A stretch of 64,000 bases of DNA from Agromyces mariniharenae (GCF_008122505.1 NZ_VSSB01000001.1:294891-358890), one strand, 5' to 3'. Positions 1 to 8,639 are shown, counted from the first letter of the stretch. Program-made: numbers and translations. The notes: generated by a model from the sequence alone, not told the origin.

Positions 1-88
1 CGGCCCCCCCCCCCCCCCGGGGCGCCCCCCCGGGGGGCGGGGGGGGGGGCCGGGGGGCGCGCCCCCCGCGCCGCGCCCCCCCGCCGGG
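1..88. other. G/C homopolymer stretch, probable bad sequence at contig end
   Basis: These bases are almost pure runs of C or G, the longest about 16. The sequence turns into normal coding text near base 88. Read on the minus strand in the amidase frame it gives only Gly, Pro, Arg and Ala codons and matches no expected amidase region. It most likely reflects a low-quality contig end rather than real DNA, so the amidase should not be interpreted beyond about base 90. Confidence 0.7.
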
Positions 89-789
89 TAGCCGGCCGGG
101 GCGATGAGGCCGTCGAGCAGCAGCGCCGCATCGGCGACGGTGCGCGCGATGGGCCCGGCGACCCCGAGGCCGGCGAGCGTCGCGAGCCCCGGCCCGGCCG
201 GCACGCGACCGCGCGAGGGCTTCACGCCCACGAGCCCGCAGGCCGCGGCGGGGATCCGGATCGAGCCGCCGCCGTCGGTGCCGGGCGCGAACGGCAGCAT
301 CCCGGCGGCCACGGCGGCGGCCGCTCCCCCGCTCGACCCGCCGGCGCCGCGGGACGGGTCCCAGGGGTTGCGCGTGGGCGGGCCCACGAGGCCCTCGGTG
401 TACGACGGCAGCCCGAACTCGGGCGTCGCGGTCTTGCCGAGGCTCACGGCGCCTGCGGCGTCGACGGCCCGCACGAGCTCGTCGGAGTCGTCGGGCACGA
501 AGTCGGCGAACGCGCGCGAGCCGAACCGTGCGGGCACGCCCGCGCGCCGGTGCAGGTCCTTGTCGGCGAGCGGCAGGCCCCAGAGCGGCGCGGCCGTCGG
601 CACGTGCTCCTCGACGTGGCGGGCGCGCTCGAGCGCGGCCTCGGGCGTCACCGTGGCGAACGCCCCGATCGCGGGGTCGAGGCGTTCGATGCGATCGAGG
701 TAGTGCCGCGCCAGCTCGACCGGCGAGACGTCGCGTCGCTGCAGCAGCTGGTGGAGCTCGAGGGCGGTGTACTCGTGCAGCTCGCTCAT
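1..789 (-). CDS. Amidase signature family enzyme, N-terminal part (cut by window edge)
   Basis: Amide hydrolase of the amidase signature family (GatA and general amidases); the substrate cannot be told. The reading frame starts at ATG 789 and stays open to base 1, so the C-terminal half is missing. Visible family residues are Lys77 in 'LADKDL', the cis-Ser at about 152 in 'GGSSGG', and the nucleophile Ser at about 176 in 'GTDGGGSIR', 24 residues later as the family requires. 'NPWDPSRGAGGSSGG' is the usual signature start. A TAGGCT -10 element at 796-801 on the minus strand lies 6 bases before the ATG, which suggests a leaderless mRNA. It diverges from the membrane gene at 838. The last ~30 codons fall in doubtful sequence. 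Confidence 0.85.
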   Translation of the reverse strand, partial: MSELHEYTALELHQLLQRRDVSPVELARHYLDRIERLDPAIGAFATVTPEAALERARHVEEHVPTAAPLWGLPLADKDLHRRAGVPARFGSRAFADFVPDDSDELVRAVDAAGAVSLGKTATPEFGLPSYTEGLVGPPTRNPWDPSRGAGGSSGGAAAAVAAGMLPFAPGTDGGGSIRIPAAACGLVGVKPSRGRVPAGPGLATLAGLGVAGPIARTVADAALLLDGLIAPAGYPAGGRGAGGAPPGPPPRPPGGRPGGGGGP

Positions 790-837
790 CCTCCGAGCCT
801 AGGACCGCCGGGCGAGGGTCGCCGCTATCGTGAGGGC

Positions 838-1488
838 ATGCGCGCGGGCGGGAGCGGCGGGTCGGGGGTCGGGGCGTCGATCGTGGCGCATCCGCTGTGG
901 TGGGGCGCTGCGTGGTCGGCGGTGTTCGCCGCCGCCGCGATCGCCGCCGTCGTCGCGGCGTGGCCCGCTTGGGCGTGGATCGTGCTCGCCGCGCTGCTCA
1001 TCGCCCCGTGCCTGGTCGCGACGATCGTCGTGCTGACCGGCACCCCGCGCGATCACCTGCACTCCCGGTCCAGCGTGTTCGGGCACTTCTTCGTGCGGTA
1101 CCTCGCGCTCGTGTTCGCCTTCCTGACCTGGGCCGTCTCGATCGTCCTGGGCGCGGCGATCTCGACGTCGATCCAGGCCGCCGCCCGCGGCGACGAGGAC
1201 GAGATCGTGGGCCTCGGGCTGCAGCTGCTCGCGACGCTCACCCCGGTCGTCGTCGCGCTGCTCTGGTTCGGATTCGTGGTGCGCTGCGCGTGGTTCCTCG
1301 GCCGGCTGCGCGGCTGGGGCGGGGCGCCCGCCGCGAGCGAGGTGCCCGCGAGGCTGCTCGCCCACCGTCCCGCGCTGCGCCGCGTGGCGATCGGGCTCGC
1401 GCACCCCGGGCTGCTCCTCGCGGTCGGCCTGGTCGCAGGTGTCACGGCGCTGTTCGCGCCCCAGGGCGAGGTGACGCTCGTCCTCTGA
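838..1488 (+). CDS. Hypothetical four-helix membrane protein
   Basis: A 216-residue protein that I do not recognise. It has a Gly/Ser-rich N terminus, then hydrophobic segments at about residues 22-45 and 47-67, another pair at about 85-110 and 126-150, and a last one near 190-210, so four to five membrane helices are likely. There is no catalytic motif. I chose ATG 838 because a TATCGT -10 box at 826-831 sits 6 bases upstream, fitting leaderless expression; a longer frame to 550 runs through the divergent amidase and is not credible. It ends 10 bases before the stop of the convergent acetyltransferase gene. Confidence 0.65.
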   Translation: MRAGGSGGSGVGASIVAHPLWWGAAWSAVFAAAAIAAVVAAWPAWAWIVLAALLIAPCLVATIVVLTGTPRDHLHSRSSVFGHFFVRYLALVFAFLTWAVSIVLGAAISTSIQAAARGDEDEIVGLGLQLLATLTPVVVALLWFGFVVRCAWFLGRLRGWGGAPAASEVPARLLAHRPALRRVAIGLAHPGLLLAVGLVAGVTALFAPQGEVTLVL

Positions 1489-1498
1489 GCGGATGCCG

Positions 1499-2077
1499 CT
1501 ACTTCAGCGACTTCTGCAGCAGCACCGTGCCGAGCCACCGGTCGAACTTGAAGCCGACCCGACCCATGCGCCCGATCTCGGTGAACCCGAACTTCTCGTG
1601 CAGCGCGATCGACGCGTCGGCGCCCTGGTCGGCGATGACCGCGATCATCTCCTTGAGCCCGGCGGCTTTCGACCGGGTGATGAGCTCGCCGAGGAGCGCG
1701 CGGCCGAGGCCCTTGCCTGCGGCGGCCGGCCCGAGGTAGATCGAGTTCTCGACGGTATAGCGGTAGGCGCGCTTCTGCTTCCACGGCGCGACGAGCGCGT
1801 AGCCGAGCAGCTGGCCCGACGGCGACTCGGCGACGATGAACGGCATGCCCAGGCGCTCGAGGTAGGCGAACTTCGCCTTCCACTCGCGCAGCGTCATGGC
1901 GTCCTCGTCGAAGGTCACGGTGGAGTTCGCGACGTAGTAGTTGTAGATCTCGCGCACCGCGGGCATGTCGGCCGGACGGGCCGCACGGATGGCGTACTCG
2001 AAGGGCGCCTCGGGCGCCTCGGCCTTGCGCAGGTGCCGGGGCAGCACCCGGCGCTCCTGGTATTCCTCCTCGAGCAT
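1499..2077 (-). CDS. GNAT acetyltransferase, phosphinothricin-acetyltransferase-like
   Basis: A 192-residue acetyl-CoA-dependent N-acetyltransferase. After a charged 27-residue lead the GNAT fold starts at 'YAIRAARPADMPAV'. 'IYNYYVANSTVTFDED' near residues 45-60 is the pattern of the phosphinothricin/methionine sulfone acetyltransferase group, and 'GKGLGRALL' near residue 123 is the acetyl-CoA phosphate-binding loop. The true acceptor amine is unknown; group membership does not prove herbicide detoxification. It is the last gene of a minus-strand operon, 9 bases after the ung stop. It converges with the membrane gene ending at 1488, and I see no clear terminator in the 10-base gap. Confidence 0.8.
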   Translation of the reverse strand: MLEEEYQERRVLPRHLRKAEAPEAPFEYAIRAARPADMPAVREIYNYYVANSTVTFDEDAMTLREWKAKFAYLERLGMPFIVAESPSGQLLGYALVAPWKQKRAYRYTVENSIYLGPAAAGKGLGRALLGELITRSKAAGLKEMIAVIADQGADASIALHEKFGFTEIGRMGRVGFKFDRWLGTVLLQKSLK

Positions 2078-2086
2078 CGCGCCAGA

Positions 2087-2818
2087 CTACTCCGCGGAGA
2101 TGACAGCCGGATGACGCGGTGCGGGCGTCGCGGGCAGGCGCCAGTCGACCGGCCGCCCGCCCTGCGCCTCGAGCATCGCGTTGGCCCGGCTGAACGGCCG
2201 CGAGCCGAAGAACCCGCGGCTCGCCGACAGCGGGCTCGGATGCACCGACTCGATGACGGGCGTCGCGCCGAGCAGCGGCTTCAGGTTCTGCGCATCGCGG
2301 CCCCACAGGATCGCGACGAGCGGCGTCCCGCGCGCGACGAGCGTGCGGATGGCGTGGTCGGTCACCTCCTCCCACCCCTTGCCGCGGTGCGAGGCGGGCG
2401 TGCCGGGGCGCACGGTGAGCACGCGGTTGAGCAGCATGACGCCGTGGTCGCTCCAGGAGGTGAGGTCGCCGTGGTCGGGCGTCGGAACGCCGAGGTCGTC
2501 GCCGAGCTCGCGGTAGATGTTCGCGAGGCTCCGCGGCACCGGGCGCACGTGCGGGTCGACCGCGAACGAGAGGCCGATCGGATGCCCCGGCGTCGGGTAC
2601 GGGTCCTGCCCCACGATGAGCACCCGGACGTCCTCGATCGGCGCACCGAACGCGCGGAGCACGCGGTCGCCGCTCGGGAGGTAGCCGCGGCCCGCCGCGG
2701 TCTCGGCGCGGAGGAAGTCGCCCAACTCGGCGATCCGGGGGCCGACGGGCGCGAGCGCGGCGGCCCAGCCGGGGTCGATGAGGCCGGCCCCCGCGAGCTG
2801 GTCGAGCGTCATCGCCAC
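2087..2818 (-). CDS. ung: Uracil-DNA glycosylase (family 1)
   Basis: Removes uracil from DNA to start base excision repair. The water-activating motif 'GQDPYPT' is present (Asp72 counting from GTG 2818) and the C-terminal '[10 protein letters not shown]' carries the catalytic His and the leucine loop; both are diagnostic of family 1. At 243 residues it is a normal length. The start may be GTG 2818 or ATG 2812 (two codons later); both sit just after the preceding stop at 2820-2822, so translation is coupled to the peptidase gene. It is the fifth gene of the six-gene operon from 5837 to 1499. Confidence 0.95.
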   Translation of the reverse strand: MAMTLDQLAGAGLIDPGWAAALAPVGPRIAELGDFLRAETAAGRGYLPSGDRVLRAFGAPIEDVRVLIVGQDPYPTPGHPIGLSFAVDPHVRPVPRSLANIYRELGDDLGVPTPDHGDLTSWSDHGVMLLNRVLTVRPGTPASHRGKGWEEVTDHAIRTLVARGTPLVAILWGRDAQNLKPLLGATPVIESVHPSPLSASRGFFGSRPFSRANAMLEAQGGRPVDWRLPATPAPRHPAVISAE

Positions 2819-2819
2819 G

Positions 2820-3536
2820 TCAGGCCCCGATCGTGGAGACGAGCACGCCCTGGTCGGAAGGCAGCACGCGCCAGACGCTCCCCCGCCCGGCGACCTGCAG
2901 GCCGCCCTCGCCGACGATGAGCACCGTGTCCTCGTCGATGCCGAGCCCGCCGTCGACGAGCCCGGCCTCGACGGCCGCGACGAGTCGGGAGAGCGTGCCC
3001 CACTGCGCGACGTGCGCGTCGATCGCGACGTCGACGAGCCCGATCCCGGGCGCGACCGTGAGCTCCTCGAGGTCCTCGCCCGTCGCCTCGGGCGCGACGG
3101 CGACGCCGCCGATGCGCCAGCCGCCGACGAGCGCGCGCTCGGCGGCGATGGCCGCCCCCGCCGAGAACCCGAGGTACGGCACGCCCGAAGCGACCTGGCG
3201 TCGGAGCTCGCCGAAGTGCGGCTCGATGAGGTCGCGGTAGCGCGGGGTGAGCCCGCCGCCGACGAGGATGCCGTCGACGTCGGCGAACGCCGAGGCGGGC
3301 ACGTCCCCGTCGTGCGCGACCGCGGTCACGTGCACGTCGAACGGTCCGGCGGGCGCCGCGGCGGCGAGCAGGGACTCGGCGTGTTCGAGGGCGCCGTCGC
3401 CGATAGCGAGCACCGCCACGCGCGGCTCCTCGCGGCCCGCGGCGGCGGCCCGCGTGCGCGCCTCGTCGAGGAACGCGCGGTAGACGACGCCGTCGGGCCG
3501 CTCGGGCCACCCGCCGCCGACGAGGTGCACGCTCAC
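2820..3536 (-). CDS. Peptidase S51 / type 1 glutamine amidotransferase-like protein
   Basis: A 238-residue protein of the dipeptidase E/cyanophycinase fold. '[11 protein letters not shown]' around residue 125 is the nucleophile elbow with the catalytic Ser, and '[11 protein letters not shown]' near residue 90 corresponds to the GGGN loop of the family, here GGGL. The substrate is unknown; an Asp-X dipeptide or isopeptide is the family guess. I chose GTG 3536 because it overlaps the previous stop as GTGA, and the protein then starts with the conserved 'VHLVGGG' strand. A much longer upstream frame overlaps the phosphoribosyltransferase and is a shadow. Confidence 0.8.
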   Translation of the reverse strand: MSVHLVGGGWPERPDGVVYRAFLDEARTRAAAAGREEPRVAVLAIGDGALEHAESLLAAAAPAGPFDVHVTAVAHDGDVPASAFADVDGILVGGGLTPRYRDLIEPHFGELRRQVASGVPYLGFSAGAAIAAERALVGGWRIGGVAVAPEATGEDLEELTVAPGIGLVDVAIDAHVAQWGTLSRLVAAVEAGLVDGGLGIDEDTVLIVGEGGLQVAGRGSVWRVLPSDQGVLVSTIGA

Positions 3537-4051
3537 GCGGCGCCCTCCGCGACCGTCACGGGCGGACGCGCCGACCACGGGAACACGATCCAGTCCTCGG
3601 TCTCGCGGTAGGCGAAGTCGGGGACGAGCACGGTGCGCGGTTTCACGTAGAGCGTCGCGGTGCGCACCTCGGCGCCCGCCTCGGCGAGCAGGTCCACGAC
3701 CTTCGCGAGCGTGCGGCCCGAGTCGGAGACGTCGTCGATGAGCAGCACCGACTTGCCCGCGACGGCGGGCACGTCGAGCATGGGCGGATGCAGCACCGGC
3801 TCGGGCAGCCGCTCGTCGACGCCGGTGTAGAACTCCACGTTGATCGAGCCGCACTGCTTGGTGCCGAGGGCGTACGAGATCGCGCCCGCCAGCAGCAGCC
3901 CGCCGCGCGCGATCGCGATCACCACGTCGGGCCGGAAGCCCGAGGCGAGCACCTCGCTCGCGAGCGAGCGCGACGCGCCCTCGAAGTCGTCCCAGGTGAG
4001 CACCTCGCGCCGGGGCTCGTCGAGGCCGGCGTCATTCGCGTCGAAGGTCAT
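3533..4051 (-). CDS. Phosphoribosyltransferase (xanthine/hypoxanthine type)
   Basis: A 172-residue type I phosphoribosyltransferase. The PRPP-binding loop 'VLLIDDVSDSGRTLA' lies near residues 111-125, and 'VIAIARGGLLLAG' near residue 46 is the PPi loop region. Size and order match the small purine-salvage enzymes (Gpt/Xpt-like), which transfer phosphoribose to a base such as xanthine or guanine; the exact base is not decidable. Its ATG overlaps the stop of the potassium channel gene (ATGA at 4048-4051), and its own stop overlaps the start of the peptidase gene. Nothing in its neighbours otherwise points to purine metabolism. Confidence 0.82.
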   Translation of the reverse strand: MTFDANDAGLDEPRREVLTWDDFEGASRSLASEVLASGFRPDVVIAIARGGLLLAGAISYALGTKQCGSINVEFYTGVDERLPEPVLHPPMLDVPAVAGKSVLLIDDVSDSGRTLAKVVDLLAEAGAEVRTATLYVKPRTVLVPDFAYRETEDWIVFPWSARPPVTVAEGAA

Positions 4052-5052
4052 GGATTCAGGGTAGTCGGCGGCGGCGGGCCCTCCTCGAGCTCGGGATGTC
4101 CCTTGCCCGGATCCTCGAGCGGCTGCGTGCCGGCGATGAGCGGTTGCTCGGTCGCCTGGACCCCGGTGACAGCGGGATCCTCGGCAGGATCGACGTACTC
4201 CTCCGAGGCGGCCTGCTCCTTCACGGCCGCGTGGCCCGCCGCGGGGCCGGCGCCGATCGCCCGTCCGGCCGCGGCATCGCCCGCCGCCTGCGCCTGCTGC
4301 GCGTCCGCTCCTGCCGCCCTCGCCACCTCCTCCGCCCGCTGCGCCGCCTCGAGCGCCGCGTGCCCCTGCGCCCTCGCCTTGGCGATCTGCTCGTTCAGCA
4401 GCGAGATGACGGTCGCCGAGGCCGTGCCGACGATCGCGATGCCGCCCGCCATGAGGATGACCGCGTAGATGCGGCCCCACGTGGTCACCGGGTACGCATC
4501 GCCGTAGCCGACGGTCGCGACCGTGACGCACGCCCACCAGATCGACTCGCCGAAGGACGTGATCGTCGCACCGGGAGCATCCCGTTCCGCGTTCAGCACC
4601 ACGAGGGCGATGAAGTAGACGAAGAACACGGCGTACGAGGCCGCGTAGATCACGACTCGCGTGCGCACCGCGGTGGCCGTGCGCCCGCTCACGTACGGCA
4701 CCTGGCGCAGGAGCTCCAGCACCCGGAACGCGCGGAACAGCGGCAGGATGACGGAGAACATGTCGATCGGGTGCGTGAAGATGAAGTGCGCGCGATATCC
4801 ACGCGGGGTGAGCGAGATCCGCACGACGACATCGACCAGGAACGTCAGCCACACGAGCGCGAGGACCGAGACGAGGGTCGGCTCCAGCCAGCCCTCCGAC
4901 GAGTCGACGAGCACGAAGATCGAGTAGCCGACCACGAAGCCGATGCCGAGGACGACGAGCGGCACGGTGGTGACGCGCTCCCAGGCGTCCCGTCTGGGTG
5001 AGGCCGGGATCGTCGGGCTCTTCGCCGGCGCGCCCAGCGGCTTGTCGCTCAT
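4048..5052 (-). CDS. Kv-like voltage-gated potassium channel
   Basis: A 334-residue inner-membrane K+ channel with six-helix topology. Helices lie near residues 28-50, 57-78, 94-107, 108-118 (an S4-like segment with spaced arginines, RAFR..ELLR), 130-153 and 193-215. The selectivity filter 'TVGYGD' is at 180-185, preceded by a pore helix. The cytosolic C terminus (about 220-334) is Ala/Gln-rich, then acidic and Pro-rich, with no RCK/TrkA_N domain, so gating by nucleotide or Ca2+ is unlikely. The start ATG 5052 overlaps the SDR stop (ATGA), and its stop overlaps the next start. Confidence 0.9.
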   Translation of the reverse strand: MSDKPLGAPAKSPTIPASPRRDAWERVTTVPLVVLGIGFVVGYSIFVLVDSSEGWLEPTLVSVLALVWLTFLVDVVVRISLTPRGYRAHFIFTHPIDMFSVILPLFRAFRVLELLRQVPYVSGRTATAVRTRVVIYAASYAVFFVYFIALVVLNAERDAPGATITSFGESIWWACVTVATVGYGDAYPVTTWGRIYAVILMAGGIAIVGTASATVISLLNEQIAKARAQGHAALEAAQRAEEVARAAGADAQQAQAAGDAAAGRAIGAGPAAGHAAVKEQAASEEYVDPAEDPAVTGVQATEQPLIAGTQPLEDPGKGHPELEEGPPPPTTLNP

Positions 5053-5837
5053 CGTCCCCCGTCCTCCCGCACCTCGAGCGGCCCTCGGGCGAGCCGGGTG
5101 GCCGCGGCCTGCGCGACGGGCCGCACCACGATGAGGTCGAGATCGACGTGGCGCGGCTTCAGCACCGCGTCCGCGATGACCGCCGCGACGTCGTCGGCGA
5201 CGAGCGGCTCGGGCACGTCGTCGTAGACCTTGTCGGCGCGCTCGCGGTCGCCGCCGAAGCGCACGAGCGCGAACTCGTCGGTGCGCACCATGCCCGGCGC
5301 GACCTCGACCACGCGCAGCGGCTCGCCGTTCAGCTCGAGCCGGAGCACCGCCGTCACCGCGTGCGCGGCGGACTTCGCGGCGTTGTAGCCCGCCCCGCCG
5401 ACGTAGGGCTCGTGGCCGGCCACCGAGGTCACGTTGACGATGTCCGCGACGCCGCGATCGACCGCGCCGCGTCGCAGGAGCGGCAGCAGCGCGCTCGTCA
5501 CGCGCTTCAGCGCGATCACGTTGACGTCGAGCATCCAGATCCAGTCCTCGACCGAGCCGTGCTCGACCGAGTCGAGGCCCTTCGCGCCGCCGGCGTTGTT
5601 CACGAGCGCGTGCACGGGGCCGGTCGTCTCGAGGTGGTCGCGCAGCGCGTCGACGTCCTCCTGCTTCGTGAGGTCGGCGGTGAAGACGGATGCCCCGGTC
5701 TCCGCGGCGAGCCCGCGCAGCCGGTCCTCGCGGCGCGCGACGCCCACCACGTCCCACCCGGCGGCGCGGAAGGCGCGCACGGTCGCCGCTCCGATCCCCG
5801 AGCTCGCACCGGTCACGACCACCCGCAGCACTCCCAT
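5049..5837 (-). CDS. Short-chain dehydrogenase/reductase (SDR)
   Basis: A 262-residue classical SDR, an NAD(P)-dependent oxidoreductase. The cofactor motif 'TGASSGIG' is at 9-16, 'NNAG' at 80-83, and the catalytic Ser138, Tyr151 and Lys155 (YNAAK) are all in place. An Arg at 36-37 after the second strand suggests NADP preference. It resembles the YdfG/serine-dehydrogenase group, but the substrate is unknown. It leads the six-gene operon. ATG 5837 is preferred over ATG 5846 because a CACAAT -10 element (5845-5850, minus strand) lies 7 bases before it, suggesting leaderless transcription. Confidence 0.9.
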   Translation of the reverse strand: MGVLRVVVTGASSGIGAATVRAFRAAGWDVVGVARREDRLRGLAAETGASVFTADLTKQEDVDALRDHLETTGPVHALVNNAGGAKGLDSVEHGSVEDWIWMLDVNVIALKRVTSALLPLLRRGAVDRGVADIVNVTSVAGHEPYVGGAGYNAAKSAAHAVTAVLRLELNGEPLRVVEVAPGMVRTDEFALVRFGGDRERADKVYDDVPEPLVADDVAAVIADAVLKPRHVDLDLIVVRPVAQAAATRLARGPLEVREDGGR

Positions 5838-5862
5838 GGCGCCCATTGTGCCGCGCCGGTGG

Positions 5863-5943
5863 CGGATGCCGCGAGCGCCGTGCCGTGGCCGCACCCGCGC
5901 CGCCCGCGGCATCCGCCCGCCGTGCACCCGGCCGACCGGGTGC
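5863..5943. repeat. Two inverted repeats between divergent genes
   Basis: The first pair is a 13-base inverted repeat, GGCGGATGCCGCG at 5861-5873 and its complement at 5905-5917, with a 31-base loop. The second is GCACCCGG (5924-5931) with CCGGGTGC (5936-5943). They lie between two divergent genes, so a terminator role is not expected. The second ends 2 bases before the likely -10 of the acyltransferase gene and could be an operator. Confidence 0.6.
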
Positions 5944-5957
5944 GGTTGAATGGAGCG

Positions 5958-7181
5958 ATGCAGACGACGCCGCACGCGACGACCGCGACGAGGCGACGCG
6001 TGCCGCTCTGGGACAACGCCCGGTGGATCGCGATCACGCTCGTCGTGATCGGGCACGGCATCCTGCCGCTCATCTCCGAGGACGACGCGGCGTACAGCGT
6101 CTACCTGTTCATCTACTCGTTCCACGTCGCGGTGTTCGTGACCGTGGCCGGGTACTTCGCGAAGTCGGGGCCGCCGAACGCGCGGGCGCTGCGGCAGATC
6201 CTCACCGACATCGTCTTCCCGTTCTTCATCTTCGAGACGATCTGGACCGTGATCCGCTGGATCCTCGGCGGCGGGTTCTCGCTCGACTACACGACCGCGT
6301 CGTGGACGCTGTGGTTCCTCATCGCCCTCGCGATCTGGCGCATCGTGCTGCCCTACCTCGTGCTGCTCCGGTTCCCGCTGCTCATCGCGATCGCGATCTC
6401 GATCGGCGCCGGGTACACGGAGACGATCGACTCGACCCTCGCGCTCTCGCGCACGCTCGGCATGCTGCCGTTCTTCGTGTTCGGCTGGAAGCTCCGGCAG
6501 TGGCAGCTCACCGGCCGATGGCTGGCGCTGCCGTCCCGGGTCGCCTGGCGATGGCGCGCCGGGGCGATCGCCCTGTTCGCGGCCGTGCTCGTGCTGATGC
6601 CGATCGCCATCGAGACGTGGCGCGACCTCAAGCTCCGCCGGTTCATGCTCTACGACGAGTCGTACGTCGCGATCGGGTACGACGAGCCGTGGTCGGGCGC
6701 CATCCGACTGCTGCTGCTCGCCTCGGCGATGGTGCTCTCGGTGGCGTTCCTCGTGCTCATGCCGCGCCGGTCCACCTGGTTCACACCGTTCGGCACGGCG
6801 ACGATGTACATCTACCTGCTGCACACGTTCGTCCTCTTCCCCTTCCGCGAGACCGGGTTCCTCGCGGGCGAGCAGCCGTTCTGGGTGCTCCCGGCGATGA
6901 TCCTGTTCTGCATCGGCATCTCCGTCGTGCTCTCGCTGAAGCCCGTGCGCCGCGTGTTCCGCCCGCTCGTGGAGCCGCGCGCCCGCTGGCTCTTCCGGCC
7001 CCAGCCGTCGACCGCGACCGGCACGCTCGTGCTGCCCCCGGGGGCGATGCCGCCCCTGCCGCCGAGCCCACCCGACGGGTCGCCCGGATCCGCCGCGTCG
7101 CAAGGGTCCGCCGGATCCGCCGCATCGCCCTCGGCGCCCGAGGATCCGCCCGCCCCGGAGGGGCCGAAGCCCCCCGCGTGA
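5958..7181 (+). CDS. Acyltransferase 3 family membrane protein
   Basis: A 407-residue integral membrane O-acyltransferase, close in style to fucose 4-O-acetylase-like proteins that acetylate surface sugars. It starts with 'LWDNARWIAITLVVIGHG', the first family helix with the conserved His in 'GHG', and 'FIYSFHVAVFVTVAGYF' follows as the second. About ten hydrophobic segments are visible up to residue 330. The last 70 residues are Pro/Ser/Ala-rich and probably cytosolic. ATG 5958 has a TTGAAT -10 at 5946-5951, 6 bases upstream, again a leaderless pattern. The acceptor is unknown; no polysaccharide cluster is adjacent. Confidence 0.8.
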   Translation: MQTTPHATTATRRRVPLWDNARWIAITLVVIGHGILPLISEDDAAYSVYLFIYSFHVAVFVTVAGYFAKSGPPNARALRQILTDIVFPFFIFETIWTVIRWILGGGFSLDYTTASWTLWFLIALAIWRIVLPYLVLLRFPLLIAIAISIGAGYTETIDSTLALSRTLGMLPFFVFGWKLRQWQLTGRWLALPSRVAWRWRAGAIALFAAVLVLMPIAIETWRDLKLRRFMLYDESYVAIGYDEPWSGAIRLLLLASAMVLSVAFLVLMPRRSTWFTPFGTATMYIYLLHTFVLFPFRETGFLAGEQPFWVLPAMILFCIGISVVLSLKPVRRVFRPLVEPRARWLFRPQPSTATGTLVLPPGAMPPLPPSPPDGSPGSAASQGSAGSAASPSAPEDPPAPEGPKPPA

Positions 7182-7220
7182 CGGCGCGTCGCCCACGATG
7201 ACGCCGTGTGTCGGCATCCG

Positions 7221-7249
7221 TTGCCCCTCCCAGGGCGCGGTCGTAACGT
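7221..7249 (+). promoter_or_regulatory. metY promoter
   Basis: TTGCCC at 7221-7226 and TAACGT at 7244-7249 are separated by exactly 17 bases, a good housekeeping-sigma spacing. Transcription would begin near 7256, giving a leader of about 42 bases that carries the GAAGGAGA ribosome site. The leader is too short to hold a SAM riboswitch. Confidence 0.6.
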
Positions 7250-7297
7250 GTCTCGCGGTTGCGGCGGGTCCGCACACCCGACCGAGAAGGAGACCTC

Positions 7298-8623
7298 ATG
7301 GCAGAGCACGCCGCCGACTGGCGCTTCGAGACGAAGCAGGTGCACTCAGGCGCCGCCCCCGACCCGGTGACCAACGCCAGGGCCACCCCGATCTACCAGA
7401 CCACGTCCTACGTGTTCGACAACGCGCAGCACGCGCAGAACCTCTTCGCGCTCGCCGAGTTCGGCAACATCTACACGCGCATCATGAACCCGACCCAGGC
7501 CGTCGTCGAGGAGCGCATCGCCGCGCTCGAGGGGGGCACCGGCGCCCTCCTCGTCGCGTCGGGCCAGGCTGCCGAGACCTTCGCCGTGCTGAACATCGCG
7601 CAGGCGGGCGACCACATCGTCTCGTCGTCGTCCATCTACGGCGGCACCTACAACCTGTTCAAGTACACGCTCGCGAAGCTCGGCATCGAGACCACGTTCG
7701 TCGAGAACCAGGACGACGCCGACGAGTGGCGCCGTGCGGTGCGCCCGAACACCAAGCTCTTCTTCGCCGAGACGATCGGCAACCCGAAGATCAACATCCT
7801 CGACATCGGGCTCGTGTCGGGCGTCGCGCACGAGGCCGGCATCCCGCTCATCGTCGACAACACGATCGCGACGCCCTACCTCATCCGCCCGTTCGAGCAC
7901 GGCGCCGACATCGTCATCCACTCGGCCACGAAGTTCCTCGGCGGCCACGGCACCGTCATCGGCGGCGTCATCGTCGACGGCGGCAGGTTCGAGTGGTCGA
8001 AGAACGTCGAGAAGTTCCCCGGCCTCACCGAGCCCGACCCGTCGTACCACGGCGCGAGCTACACGGCGGCCGTGGGCGACGCGCTCGCCTACGTCATCAA
8101 GGCGCGCGTGCAGCTGCTCCGCGACCTCGGCGCCGCCATCGCGCCGAACAACGCCTGGCTGCTCATCCAGGGCATCGAGACCCTCTCGCTGCGCATCGAG
8201 CGCCACGTGCAGAACGCGCAGGAGATCGCCGAGTGGCTCGACAGCCACCCCGACGTCGCGAGCGTGAACTACTCGGGCCTGCCCTCGAGCCCGTGGTACG
8301 CGGCCGCCAACACGTACGCCCCCAAGGGCGTCGGCGCGGTGCTGTCGTTCGAGCTCAAGGGCGGCGTCGACGCCGGCCGCGCGCTCGTCGACAACCTGCA
8401 GCTCTTCAGCCACCTCGCGAACATCGGCGACGTGCGCTCGCTCGTCATCCACCCCGCGTCGACGACGCACTCGCAGCTCACGCCCGAGCAGCAGCTCACG
8501 ACGGGCGTCACGCCCGGCCTCGTGCGCCTCTCGGTGGGCATCGAGAACATCGACGACCTGAAGGCCGACCTCGAGGCCGGGCTCGCCGCCGCCCGCGCGG
8601 CCACGGAGGCGGCCCGGGTCTGA
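7298..8623 (+). CDS. metY: O-acetylhomoserine sulfhydrylase (PLP-dependent)
   Basis: Makes homocysteine from O-acetylhomoserine and sulfide; cytosolic PLP enzyme of the Cys/Met metabolism family. The protein has 441 residues. The PLP-binding Lys is K212 in 'HSATKFLGGHGT', 'NIYTRIMNPT' near 57-66 is the family substrate/cofactor loop, and 'YGGTYNL' near 114-120 is typical of the O-acetylhomoserine group rather than of cystathionine synthases. The start ATG 7298 has a strong GAAGGAGA ribosome site 5-10 bases upstream. It precedes metX, so the two give direct sulfhydrylation. A 13-bp hairpin follows the stop, so metX probably has its own promoter as well. Confidence 0.95.
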   Translation: MAEHAADWRFETKQVHSGAAPDPVTNARATPIYQTTSYVFDNAQHAQNLFALAEFGNIYTRIMNPTQAVVEERIAALEGGTGALLVASGQAAETFAVLNIAQAGDHIVSSSSIYGGTYNLFKYTLAKLGIETTFVENQDDADEWRRAVRPNTKLFFAETIGNPKINILDIGLVSGVAHEAGIPLIVDNTIATPYLIRPFEHGADIVIHSATKFLGGHGTVIGGVIVDGGRFEWSKNVEKFPGLTEPDPSYHGASYTAAVGDALAYVIKARVQLLRDLGAAIAPNNAWLLIQGIETLSLRIERHVQNAQEIAEWLDSHPDVASVNYSGLPSSPWYAAANTYAPKGVGAVLSFELKGGVDAGRALVDNLQLFSHLANIGDVRSLVIHPASTTHSQLTPEQQLTTGVTPGLVRLSVGIENIDDLKADLEAGLAAARAATEAARV

Positions 8624-8639
8624 CGACCGACCGATGCAT

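Noticed and set aside
5049..7277. N-terminal extension of the SDR through the acyltransferase gene to 7277
   Set aside because: The extension is antisense to a clear membrane protein and reads as Arg/Glu-rich noise; the real start is ATG 5837 beside a -10 box.
7182..7297. SAM riboswitch upstream of metY
   Set aside because: The leader after the best promoter is only about 42 bases and shows no multi-stem fold.
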